Below are positions 24,702 to 32,842 of a stretch of 64,000 nucleotides of DNA, in pieces. The notes under the pieces were generated by a model that was not told where the DNA came from, did no database searches, and was given only the letters and a program-made list of their open reading frames with translations. The stretch is from Myxococcus landrumus. GTDB taxonomy: Bacteria > Myxococcota > Myxococcia > Myxococcales > Myxococcaceae. The first letter of the stretch is position 1; each line of letters opens with the position of its first letter. The position numbers were made by a program, and so were the translations under genes. The DNA is taken from assembly GCF_017301635.1 (NCBI RefSeq), contig NZ_CP071091.1, forward strand, positions 8,114,501 to 8,178,500, given 5' to 3'.

Positions 24702-27380
24702 TCAGGCCGCCTTGTTGGAGCCCTGCTCGCCGGCGTTGTCCCCAGACGTGCCAGGGCCACCGGGCGCCTCGCGCTGACGGCGGTCATGCATGAGCTGCAT
24801 CACCGCGGCCAGCACCGTGAAGGACACAATCAGCGTGGTGATGAGGCCGATGCAGGCCACCATGCCCATGGAGCGCAGGCCGTTGTGGGCCGCGGCCAGC
24901 AGCGCGGCGAAGCCCGCCACCGCCGTCAGCGTGGAGGACGCCACCGCGGCGCCCACGCTGCGCAGCGCGACGAGCGGAGAGGTGCCTTCCAGGAAGCGGT
25001 GCAGGAGGTACAGGCCGTGGCTCACCCCGAAGCCCAGCAGGATGGGCAGGATGATGATGTTCATGAAGTTCAGGCGCAGGCCCGTCATGGACATGATGCC
25101 CAGCATCATCGCCACGCCCACGCCCAGCGGAATCACCGACGCCAGCGCCAGCTTCGCGTTGCGGAAGTCCAGGAAGTGCATGGCCAGAATCCACAGCGCC
25201 GTGAGCACCACGGTGACCTTGCCGTCCCAGAGGACGATGCGCGCCAGCTTCGCGTAGAGCTGGGTGGCGCCCGCGGCGCGGAACTCCTTCTTCGCCTCGG
25301 CCACCTGCGGGTCGAAGTCGTTCTTGTCGAAGCGGCCCGGGTAGTACGTGACGGGGATGCCGCGCGTCTCGTCGGCGAACTGCATCATCTTCTGGCCGTC
25401 GAACAGGTCCACGCTCGAGTAGATGAACGTCAGCCAGCCCTCGTTCACCTTCTGCGCGGTGGGCAGGTTCTTGAACTGGCTCTTGTAGTTCTCCGGGACG
25501 CCGTGCACGTCGAACGGCTTCGCATCCAGCACCTTCATGAAGAAGGCGGCCTTGTCCTGCATCTCCGGCGGCAGCGCGGAGATGGAGAAGCCCCGGGCCT
25601 CCAGGTTCGCCATGTCCTGCTTCCACTCCTGGAGGACCTTCTCGTTGGCCTTGGCGGTGGCCTCGGGCGGCACAAAGGTGAAGACGCTCACCACCTGGTC
25701 GATGGACGGGTACTTGTGCGCGTTCTGCGTCAGCTCCCGGTACACACCCTCGGCCTCGTCCAGGTCCTTGGTGTAGATGGCCATCGGGTCGCTGGAGATG
25801 TTGAAGCGGACGTTGATTTCATCCTGGAGCAGCACGGACGTCATGCCGTCCGGGATGAGCGCGCGGGTGTTGTAGTTGAAGCCCACGCCGTGCGTGACGC
25901 GCTGGAAGAAGCTGAGCTTGCCCTCGGGCGGCTCGCCGGTGCCCGCCCAGGGGACGGCCGCCGCACAGATGAGGGCGACGGCGGCGGTGCTCACGCCCAG
26001 CACCAGGCCGGGGCGGGGGATGCGCAGCTCCTGGCCGCTGGTGGAGTTGACCGGGGGCGGCTTCATCACGCCGATGAGCTTCTTGGGCCACTCCGGGTTG
26101 ATGCGGCCGAACAGCGCCAGCAGCGACGCGCTCCACACGAAGAGGGTGATGCCCAGGATGAGCGTGCCAGCGCCCGCCAGGAATCCAAACTGGCTGAAGC
26201 CGCGGAACTCGCTGACCATCAGCACGAAGAACGAACCACCCGTCACCACCGCCGCCACCGCCGCGGGACGGCCCGCGTTGACGAACGCGTCGATGATGGC
26301 CTGGTCGTACGGCTTGCCCGCGCCCAGCTCCAACCGCGTGCGGAAGGTGAAGTGGATGCCGTAGTCGATGCCGAAGCCCATCAGGATGCCGCCCAGGATG
26401 GACGTAATCATGTTGAGCTCGCCCACCGTCGCGTAGGTGAAGCCCAGCGTGTAGATGGTGCCAATCACCGTGCCGGACACGACGATGAACGTGGGCGCCA
26501 GCTTCCGGAAGAACAGGATGGTGATGAGGAAGATGGTCACCAGCGCGATGACCGTGACGGGGTGCAGCGACTCCTCGATGGCGAACGAGTCATCCACCGT
26601 CGTCTTGTACGAGCCGGTGTAGCCGTAGGCGATGGTCTGTGCGTCGCCCATCCGCTGGTAGTCCTCCACCAGCTTCACCTTGCCGGGCTGCGCGGAGTAC
26701 GCCGCGAGGTCCGCGTTGAGCTTGTCCAGGTACGTCTTCGTCTTGCCGATTTCGGTGGTGTCCCACATCGGCTTGATGAGGATGAGCACCATCTTCTTGT
26801 CGGCGGAGATGTTGTAGTCGTCCCGGATGCTCTTCTTGCCGACGGAGGAGTACTTGTCGACCAGGTCCTGGAGGTTGAGCTCCACGGGCTTGGTGGCGCC
26901 CATGTCGATGTAGAAGGGGTTGCTGCGGCGCAGCTTGTCCTCGAGGAAGGCCATGATGCGGCGCTTGCCTTCCACCAGGTCCTCCGTCTTCACGAAGAGG
27001 ACCATGTTCTGCTGGATGAACTCGACGGGCAGCTTGTAGCTGATGGTGCGGACGTTCTCCTTGTCCGCCTGGAGCATCCCGGCGATGTCATCCGCCGTGC
27101 GCTTCATCGCCGCTTCATCCGTCGAGCGCAGCGCCAGCATCAGGAAGCCGCTGCCGCCCACCATGTCGATGACCTGCTTGACGTCCTTCACCTCCTGCAG
27201 GTCCTGGGAGATGAGGTCGAGCTGGTTCGAGTTGATGCGCAGCTTCAGCGTGGCCCATGTGGACACAGCCAAGAGCGTCAACAGCACGGCCAGGACGGTG
27301 CCGGGCTTTTGGACCAGGAGCCTCGCGAAGGCATAGGCGAAGCGAGAATGGGAGTTCGGGTTTCGAGGAGCGCCGCTCAT
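24702..27380 (-). CDS. MMPL/RND transporter, HpnN-like
   Basis: An 892-residue inner-membrane transporter with the tandem RND layout: one N-terminal helix (VLAVLLTLLAVSTWATLKL), a large periplasmic loop (about 50-280), a six-helix block (SILGGILMGFGIDYGIHF is the MMPL GxxxDY motif), a second periplasmic loop (about 480-690) and a second block (IIILPILLGFGVSHGLYLLHR). It is close in architecture to HpnN hopanoid transporters. An MlaC/HpnM-like protein is encoded in the same operon, matching the HpnM-HpnN pairing. Lipid export from inner to outer membrane is the likely job. Confidence 0.87.
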   Translation of the reverse strand: MSGAPRNPNSHSRFAYAFARLLVQKPGTVLAVLLTLLAVSTWATLKLRINSNQLDLISQDLQEVKDVKQVIDMVGGSGFLMLALRSTDEAAMKRTADDIAGMLQADKENVRTISYKLPVEFIQQNMVLFVKTEDLVEGKRRIMAFLEDKLRRSNPFYIDMGATKPVELNLQDLVDKYSSVGKKSIRDDYNISADKKMVLILIKPMWDTTEIGKTKTYLDKLNADLAAYSAQPGKVKLVEDYQRMGDAQTIAYGYTGSYKTTVDDSFAIEESLHPVTVIALVTIFLITILFFRKLAPTFIVVSGTVIGTIYTLGFTYATVGELNMITSILGGILMGFGIDYGIHFTFRTRLELGAGKPYDQAIIDAFVNAGRPAAVAAVVTGGSFFVLMVSEFRGFSQFGFLAGAGTLILGITLFVWSASLLALFGRINPEWPKKLIGVMKPPPVNSTSGQELRIPRPGLVLGVSTAAVALICAAAVPWAGTGEPPEGKLSFFQRVTHGVGFNYNTRALIPDGMTSVLLQDEINVRFNISSDPMAIYTKDLDEAEGVYRELTQNAHKYPSIDQVVSVFTFVPPEATAKANEKVLQEWKQDMANLEARGFSISALPPEMQDKAAFFMKVLDAKPFDVHGVPENYKSQFKNLPTAQKVNEGWLTFIYSSVDLFDGQKMMQFADETRGIPVTYYPGRFDKNDFDPQVAEAKKEFRAAGATQLYAKLARIVLWDGKVTVVLTALWILAMHFLDFRNAKLALASVIPLGVGVAMMLGIMSMTGLRLNFMNIIILPILLGFGVSHGLYLLHRFLEGTSPLVALRSVGAAVASSTLTAVAGFAALLAAAHNGLRSMGMVACIGLITTLIVSFTVLAAVMQLMHDRRQREAPGGPGTSGDNAGEQGSNKAA

Positions 27381-27469
27381 TCGCGCGCGACCCTACCGGC
27401 AAATGTGCTCCCCCGGAAGCTTGGCTCATCGGCCTGCCCGCCCCCCTGGCTTCCGCTGTCACTGGAGTG

Positions 27470-29614
27470 TCAGGGACGGGCGTCCAGGGGGATGGGGGCC
27501 GGCACCTCGGCCGGAGGCTTGGGAGGCAGGAAGAACGAGCGGGGGTCCATCCGGAAGCGCAGGGCCACCGCCCGCAGGAAGGGCAGGGCCTCCGTGAAGG
27601 GGATGTCACGGGCCCGCACCGCCACCCCCAGGGCCAGGGAGAAGGACACGACGAAGTTGAGGCTCCCGATGGCCGCCACCCCGCCCAGCGCGGCGAGGAA
27701 GTCCGGCTGGAGCACCCCCTGGGGCCCCAGGACGCTGCCGGCGATGGCCAACTGCCCCAGCGAGAAGGTGACGTGCCGGACGTCCAGCGGCAGCCCGAAG
27801 AAGCTCCCCAGCACCACCATCAGCGCCAGCAGGAAGCCCAGCGTCACGTTGGCGCCCAGGCCGGAGGCGGCGTGGAGCAGCCCGTCCGCCAGCTTGCGCG
27901 CGCCCGAGACACCCAGCACCCGCCGCAGCACGCGGTGGTGGGCCAGGGCCTCCGGCAGCCGCCGGTACACCACGAAGTTCTCCAGCCACCCGCCGGCCAC
28001 GCTGGACACCCACAGCAATACGCCCGTGAGGGCGGCGAACGGCAACGAGCCGCTTTTCCACGGGTGCAGGGACGCCACCGTGGCCTGGGCCTTCGCGGGG
28101 GAGAGGAAGGGCGCGCCCACCGCCGCCTGCCACACCAGGGCCAGGGCCACCGCCGTGGGCAGCACGCAGCCCAGGTTGCCGGCGAAGGCGGCGAGCTGGG
28201 AGCGGGTGATGCGGGGGATGATGTCCACCAGGCTGGAGAGCCGCTCACCCCGGGCGCCATCGCTCACCGCGCCGGCCAGCGTGGCGGCGGTGACGGAGGG
28301 CTGCTTGGTGGCCAGCGTGAAGCCCAGGGCCTGGATGAGGACGAAGGCCAGCGCGTAGTTGAGCCCGACGACGAGCCACGCGAAGAACGGGGCCAGCGCC
28401 AGCGCGGCGAGCACGAACTTGGTGGCCACCGCGAAGGCCGTCACCAGCCCGCCGCCCGCCGCCGAGTCCACCATGGCGTGGAACTCCGCGCGGGTGGTGG
28501 TGATGTAGTGCTCGCCCGAGTGGCCCGCGCGCTCGATGATTTTGCGCGCCAGCATCCGCGCGTTGCGCCGCACCAGGTCGCCCACGGAGCGGTCCTCGTG
28601 CGCGCGGCGCAGCAGGTCCGACAACAGGCCCAGCGCCTCGCGCCAGCGGGGCTCTCCGCGGGGGGCGCCCAGCACGCGGGCAATGGCCTCCATGCGCTCC
28701 AGGCCCCGGCGGATGCGCTCCAGCCGGTACACCAGGTCCACGCTGACGCCCGCGGACTCCAGGTGGCGCGACACGCTGGCCACCACCTGCCGGCAGTCGT
28801 CGACCGTCGTGGACAATTCGCGCAGCGTGTCCGGCGCCGCGTCCCGTGCCAGCACCGCGTCACACACGCGCCGCAGGCGCAGGAACGGCGATGCGCGGAA
28901 GGACGTCTCCGGAGAGCGGTCCCGCATGTCCTCCAGGGTGCCCAGCGCGGAGGTCTGCACCGCCAGCAGCATCAGGGCGTCCATCATGTCCGCGCGCACG
29001 CGGGCGCCGGGCATCGGGTCCGGAGGCCGGGGCTCGCCCACGAGCAAGGCCAGCTTCGCCAGCAGCGCGGGGGACAGCAGGGCCAGCCACACCGCGTCCT
29101 CCGGCACGGGGAACACGCGCAGGAGCAGCTCCGACAGCTTGCCCGGCTCGGGCGCGGCGGGGAGCACCTTTCGCGCCAGCCGGTCGCCGGCCTCCGCGAG
29201 GAACCCCTGGCCGGCGGGCAGGCCCACCTGCGCGAAGAGCTTCAGGCCCCGGCTGCCGTCGCACACGGCGGCGACCAGGTGGGTGACGGCGGCGCGCATG
29301 GCCGGCTCCCCCTCCAGCACGCGGACCATCAAGGCCAGGCGCGTGTCGGCGACGGGGGCCTCGGGCTCGGAGGCGTCCACCAGGGCATGGGCGGGGATGT
29401 CCTCGCGCAGCCACGCCACCCACCGCTCCACCCACGCGAGCCGGGGCTCCAGCCCGTCCTCCGGCACGTCACGCAGGAGCCGGTACACGTCCCGCACCGC
29501 GGGGTGCCCGGGGGCGCGCGGCGCGTACTGCACGCAGAACGCATCCACTTCCCGCTCGGACGGGCCGTGATGGCTGCGACTGGGCGCGGGGGGAGAGGAG
29601 GAGGGGGCGTTCAT
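27470..29614 (-). CDS. Gcr-family membrane protein (annotated elsewhere as site-specific recombinase)
   Basis: A 714-residue protein. Residues 1-380 are helical and soluble, with LSTTVDDCRQVVASVSRHLE and RRAHEDRSVGDLVRRNARML. A membrane region follows (about 385-650) with segments such as VLAALALAPFFAWLVVGLNY and ALTGVLLWVSSVAGGWLENF, plus VTFSLGQLAIAG near the end. This matches the family historically named for the gonococcal Gcr recombinase. Nothing in it resembles a tyrosine or serine recombinase, and it sits between MlaC-like and MMPL genes, so a role in lipid traffic is more plausible. ATG start. Confidence 0.75.
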   Translation of the reverse strand: MNAPSSSPPAPSRSHHGPSEREVDAFCVQYAPRAPGHPAVRDVYRLLRDVPEDGLEPRLAWVERWVAWLREDIPAHALVDASEPEAPVADTRLALMVRVLEGEPAMRAAVTHLVAAVCDGSRGLKLFAQVGLPAGQGFLAEAGDRLARKVLPAAPEPGKLSELLLRVFPVPEDAVWLALLSPALLAKLALLVGEPRPPDPMPGARVRADMMDALMLLAVQTSALGTLEDMRDRSPETSFRASPFLRLRRVCDAVLARDAAPDTLRELSTTVDDCRQVVASVSRHLESAGVSVDLVYRLERIRRGLERMEAIARVLGAPRGEPRWREALGLLSDLLRRAHEDRSVGDLVRRNARMLARKIIERAGHSGEHYITTTRAEFHAMVDSAAGGGLVTAFAVATKFVLAALALAPFFAWLVVGLNYALAFVLIQALGFTLATKQPSVTAATLAGAVSDGARGERLSSLVDIIPRITRSQLAAFAGNLGCVLPTAVALALVWQAAVGAPFLSPAKAQATVASLHPWKSGSLPFAALTGVLLWVSSVAGGWLENFVVYRRLPEALAHHRVLRRVLGVSGARKLADGLLHAASGLGANVTLGFLLALMVVLGSFFGLPLDVRHVTFSLGQLAIAGSVLGPQGVLQPDFLAALGGVAAIGSLNFVVSFSLALGVAVRARDIPFTEALPFLRAVALRFRMDPRSFFLPPKPPAEVPAPIPLDARP

Positions 29615-29724
29615 CGACCAGGCGAGAGGGGGAGGGCCAGACTACGCCAGCCGCTGCCCCCTCGAAACCCTTCCGGCGGCCGGCGGCCTGGTGGCCAGGT
29701 CCGCCAGCAGTGAGGCACCGGGGG

Positions 29725-30303
29725 TTACTTCTTCGCCAGCTCCTGGCGCATGCGGCCCAGGAGCAGGTCCCAGCCACCCTGCTGGAGCAGCGGCTGCACC
29801 TGCGTGTCGCGGATGTCCTGGAGCATGGACGAGCCCAGCACCGTCACGTCCACCACCTTCCACGCGGCCCCGTCCTTCACCAGCCGGTACTTCAGCTTCA
29901 TCTCCTGCGTCTTCAGCGGGTGCTTGATGAAGACGACCGAGTCCACCGTGGCCTCGTTGCCGTTCACCTCGGCGGGCGAGTAGACGATGTCCTCCAGCGA
30001 CTTGAAGTTCTCCCGCACGCGCGGGAAGGCAATCTTGGCGAACAGGCCGTGGAAGAGGGTGACGAACTCCTTGCGCTGCTCGTCGGTGCCCTTCGCCCAC
30101 GAATCACCGAGGAGGTACTTCCCCTGCTCCTCACCGCCGAAGAGCTTGAGCGCCGCCGCGTCGCGCTCGTAGCGCACGGAGGAGACCACCGTCTTCACCG
30201 GCTTGGCGATGGGGTCGTCCTTCTGCTTCGGCGCCGCGGCGAGCGCGGGCACGGACAGCGTGAAGGCAACCAGGAGGGAGAGGGTACGGAAGCGGGCGTT
30301 CAT
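29725..30303 (-). CDS. MlaC/HpnM-type periplasmic lipid-binding protein
   Basis: A 192-residue secreted protein with signal MNARFRTLSLLVAFTLSVPALAAA. The mature part has the MlaC fold pattern: GKYLLGDSWAKGTDEQRKEF (the family's F-x-x-L-F motif follows as FVTLFHGLFAK), then beta strands VDSVVFIKHPLKTQEMKLKY, YRLVKDGAAWKVVDVTVLG and the C-terminal helix. The family carries lipids between membranes (Mla, Ttg2D, HpnM). It is the first gene of the minus-strand operon. GGAGGACTCACCGAC precedes the start. Confidence 0.85.
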   Translation of the reverse strand: MNARFRTLSLLVAFTLSVPALAAAPKQKDDPIAKPVKTVVSSVRYERDAAALKLFGGEEQGKYLLGDSWAKGTDEQRKEFVTLFHGLFAKIAFPRVRENFKSLEDIVYSPAEVNGNEATVDSVVFIKHPLKTQEMKLKYRLVKDGAAWKVVDVTVLGSSMLQDIRDTQVQPLLQQGGWDLLLGRMRQELAKK

Positions 30304-30458
30304 GTCGGTGAGTCCTCCAGCGGAGATGCAGGCTTCTGTTAGCCCATGCGGACGCCGAGCGCCTCGCCAAATTCATCCCAGGGATGCTCGGCCGGCGTAC
30401 GCCCGAGCCCACTCATTCCAGATGCACGACAGTCGAATGAAAGGGGCCTGCTCGCTGT

Positions 30459-30487
30459 TTGACTCCCCTGGGGCCAGATTCTAGTGT
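30459..30487 (+). promoter_or_regulatory. Promoter of metK
   Basis: TTGACT (30459-30464) and TAGTGT (30482-30487) are separated by 17 bases. The predicted leader is about 38 bases. The same TAGTGT -10 with a 17-base spacer occurs before the XRE gene at 48643-48671. I found no SAM or SAH riboswitch-like structure in the 228-base gap. Confidence 0.5.
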
Positions 30488-30531
30488 CCGGCCCTCTCGC
30501 GCGGTCCGCGCTCCCTTTGCATAGAGACGAC

Positions 30532-31710
30532 ATGCCTACCGACTTCCTGTTCACGTCCGAATCCGTTACCGAGGGCCACCCGGACAAGATCGCCGACCAG
30601 ATTTCCGACGGCGTCCTGGATGCCATCATCGCCAAGGACCCCCAGGCGCGCGTCGCGGTGGAGACGCTCGTCAAGACGGGCCTGGCCATCGTCGCCGGCG
30701 AGGTGACCACGAACACGTACGTGGACATCCCCAAGATTGTCCGGAGCACCATTTGTCGGATTGGCTACACCGACAGCGCGATGGGCTACGACGGCAACAC
30801 GTGCGGCGTGATGGTCGCCATCGAAGGCCAGAGCCAGGACATCGCGCGCGGCGTGGACAACAAGAAGGAGCAGGGCGCCGGTGACCAGGGCATGATGTTC
30901 GGCTTCGCTTGCGACGAGACGTCGGAGCTGATGCCCGCGCCGCTGCACTACGCGCACGCGCTGACGCGCAAGCTGGCGGACGTGCGCCGCAAGCAGCACG
31001 ACTGGATTCGCCCCGACGGCAAGAGCCAGGTGACGGTGGAGTACCGCGACGGCCGTCCGGTGCGCATCGACGCGGTGGTGGTGTCCACGCAGCACTCGGA
31101 TGACGTCTCCAACAAGCGCATCCAGGAGGCCATCCGCGAGGACGTCATCGCGAAGGTGCTGCCCAAGAAGTTCATCGACAACAAGACCAAGTTCTACATC
31201 AACCCCACGGGCCGCTTCGTGGTGGGTGGCCCCATGGGCGACTCGGGCGTGACGGGCCGGAAGATCATCGTCGACACCTACGGCGGCATGGGCCGTCACG
31301 GTGGCGGCGCCTTCAGCGGCAAGGACCCGTCCAAGGTGGACCGCTCCGCGGCGTACATGGGGCGCCACATCGCCAAGACGGTGGTGGCCGCGGGCCTGGC
31401 TCGTCGCTGCGAGGTGCAGGTCTCCTACGCCATCGGCGTGGCCGAGCCGGTCAGCGTGATGGTGGAGACGTTCGGCACCGCGACGGTTCCGGAAGAGCGC
31501 ATCGCCAAGGCCATCCGCCAGACGTTCGGCCTGAAGCCGCGCGAAATCACCGAGCACCTGGACCTGCTGCGGCCCATCTACCAGAAGACCGCCGCGTACG
31601 GTCACTTCGGCCGCACGGAGAAGGAGTTCACCTGGGAGCGCACGGACCGCAAGGACGCGCTCAAGGACGCCGCCACCGGCCCCGCGCCGCGCCGCCTGAA
31701 GGCCGTCTGA
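30532..31710 (+). CDS. metK: S-adenosylmethionine synthetase
   Basis: A 392-residue housekeeping enzyme making SAM from methionine and ATP. FLFTSESVTEGHPDKIADQISD at the N-terminus, the hexapeptide GAGDQG (with MMFGFACDE) and the P-loop-like GGGAFSGKDPSKVDRSAAY are all present, with the full length expected. ATG 30532 is chosen by homology with the family start (M-x-T-x-F-L-F-T-S-E). The leader is short and its AGAGACGAC ribosome site is weak. Two strong stem-loops follow. Confidence 0.98.
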   Translation: MPTDFLFTSESVTEGHPDKIADQISDGVLDAIIAKDPQARVAVETLVKTGLAIVAGEVTTNTYVDIPKIVRSTICRIGYTDSAMGYDGNTCGVMVAIEGQSQDIARGVDNKKEQGAGDQGMMFGFACDETSELMPAPLHYAHALTRKLADVRRKQHDWIRPDGKSQVTVEYRDGRPVRIDAVVVSTQHSDDVSNKRIQEAIREDVIAKVLPKKFIDNKTKFYINPTGRFVVGGPMGDSGVTGRKIIVDTYGGMGRHGGGAFSGKDPSKVDRSAAYMGRHIAKTVVAAGLARRCEVQVSYAIGVAEPVSVMVETFGTATVPEERIAKAIRQTFGLKPREITEHLDLLRPIYQKTAAYGHFGRTEKEFTWERTDRKDALKDAATGPAPRRLKAV

Positions 31711-31717
31711 AGGCACC

Positions 31718-31778
31718 CTCGCTCCGCTGATTGAGCGAGTCTGGATGGGCCGCTTCCCGAAGAGGGGGGCGGCCCATC
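31718..31778. terminator. Two stacked terminator hairpins between metK and the beta-lactamase gene
   Basis: CTCGCTC/GAGCGAG (31718-31724, 31733-31739) form a 7-bp stem, and GATGGGCCGC/GCGGCCCATC (31744-31753, 31769-31778) a perfect 10-bp stem with a 15-base loop. They fill the gap between convergent genes and can act in both directions. Confidence 0.6.
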
Positions 31779-31784
31779 GCCGTT

Positions 31785-32618
31785 TCAGAGCAGGTCGTTC
31801 GCCTGGAGCGAGTCGATGGCGGAGGCGAGCGCGGGATTCGCGGACGGAGACTTGCCCGCGGGCGACTTCACGGCGCTGACGAAGACGTGGCGTCCCCCCT
31901 TGGGCGAGGCGATGTGGCCCACCAGCCAGGTGACGTCTCCCTCCTTGCTCGGGTACCAGCCCGTCTTCGCGCTCAGCACCGCGCCGTCCTTCCAGGGGCC
32001 TCCCAGGTTGATGCCGTCGCGGACGCTGGCCACGGTGTCGGGGCCGTGGACGAGCGTGCCCTTCACGGCCTCGAGGACCTGGGGGCTGACGGGGAGCTGG
32101 CCCCGGTACATGCGCGCCATGAAGTCGAGCTGCTCGTCGGGAGAGATGCGCAGCGGGCCGCCCAGCCAGAAGAGCGTGATGTCGCCCGACGCGTCCTACG
32201 TGCCGTAGTGGAAGCGCTCGAGCCAGTCCTCCATGCGCTCGCGTCCAATCTTCCGCGCTGTCTCCTGGAAGACCCACACGGCGGAGCGGCGCATGGCCGT
32301 GTCCAGCGTCTGGTCCTGGTTCCACATCGCGACGCGGCGCTGCGTGCCGTCCCACGGGTGCACCTGGTCGACGCTCGTGATGACGCCCGTCTCCAGGGCG
32401 ATGAGCGCGTGGGGCACCTTGAAGGTGGACGCGGGTGGCATCCGCGTCGCGCACTTCTTCGCGTCGTTGCGACTGACCTTGCCGGTCTCCAGGTCCATCA
32501 GCAGGAAGCAGCCTGGATGCGTGGGCTTGGGCGAGGCCGCGAGTGTGCTCGGAGTCGCGAGCGCGAGGAGGGCGAGGAAGGTGTTGCGGAGACGGCGCAT
32601 GGGGAGGAAGCGAGACAT
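31785..32618 (-). pseudogene. Class D (OXA-type) beta-lactamase interrupted by an in-frame amber codon
   Basis: Reading from ATG 32618, a signal peptide (LRNTFLALLALATPSTLAA) is followed by class D motifs: STFK (Ser64-Lys67), SAV (112-114) and YG (138-139). The next-but-one codon, 141 (32198-32196), is TAG. Beyond it, in the same frame, the protein continues DASGDITLFWLGG and reaches KTG (218-220) and a normal end at 31785. The full reading is 277 codons, close to family length. One base change would restore it. In OXA enzymes the motif is YGN; here it is YGT. Either a nonsense pseudogene, a sequencing error or a translated amber. GGAGCCCC precedes the start. Confidence 0.8.
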
Positions 32619-32842
32619 GGGGCTCCGGATTCGGGATAGGGCGGAACGTCTCCGCGCTGGAGCGCGTGCGGGAGCAAGGAGTACGCCAGTGGCCTTGCGT
32701 GAGCGTGTGGCGTGGAGGACGTGTGTCTCGACGGACACGAGGGCGTGTGCCCAGGGACACGCACGGGACCTTCAGCTCGCGCTCGTGTTCGTGGGCCGTG
32801 TGTGCGGGTGCTGATGTCCGGGCGCGGCGATGCGCCAGCGCC

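Noticed and set aside
24597..28358. Very long plus-strand open frame (1253 codons) across the RND and Gcr genes
   Set aside because: Its composition is Arg/Gln/His/Gly-rich without domains; it is the antisense shadow of real minus-strand genes, as usual at 70% GC. The same applies to long frames opposite the SGNH gene (37947-40667), the Oar-like gene (56099-58765), the ATPase (50861-52990) and the receptor at 6992-8503.
27470..29614. Mobile element or integrase from the 'site-specific recombinase' family name
   Set aside because: No tyrosine or serine recombinase residues, multiple membrane helices, no repeats or att-like sites around it.
30304..30531. SAM or SAH riboswitch before metK
   Set aside because: No fitting set of paired elements; a plain promoter with a short leader explains the region.
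32723..32762. GTGTC/GACAC and GCGTGT/ACACGC hairpins upstream of the beta-lactamase pseudogene as a regulatory RNA
   Set aside because: Short stems with no second feature; left as unassigned intergenic structure.
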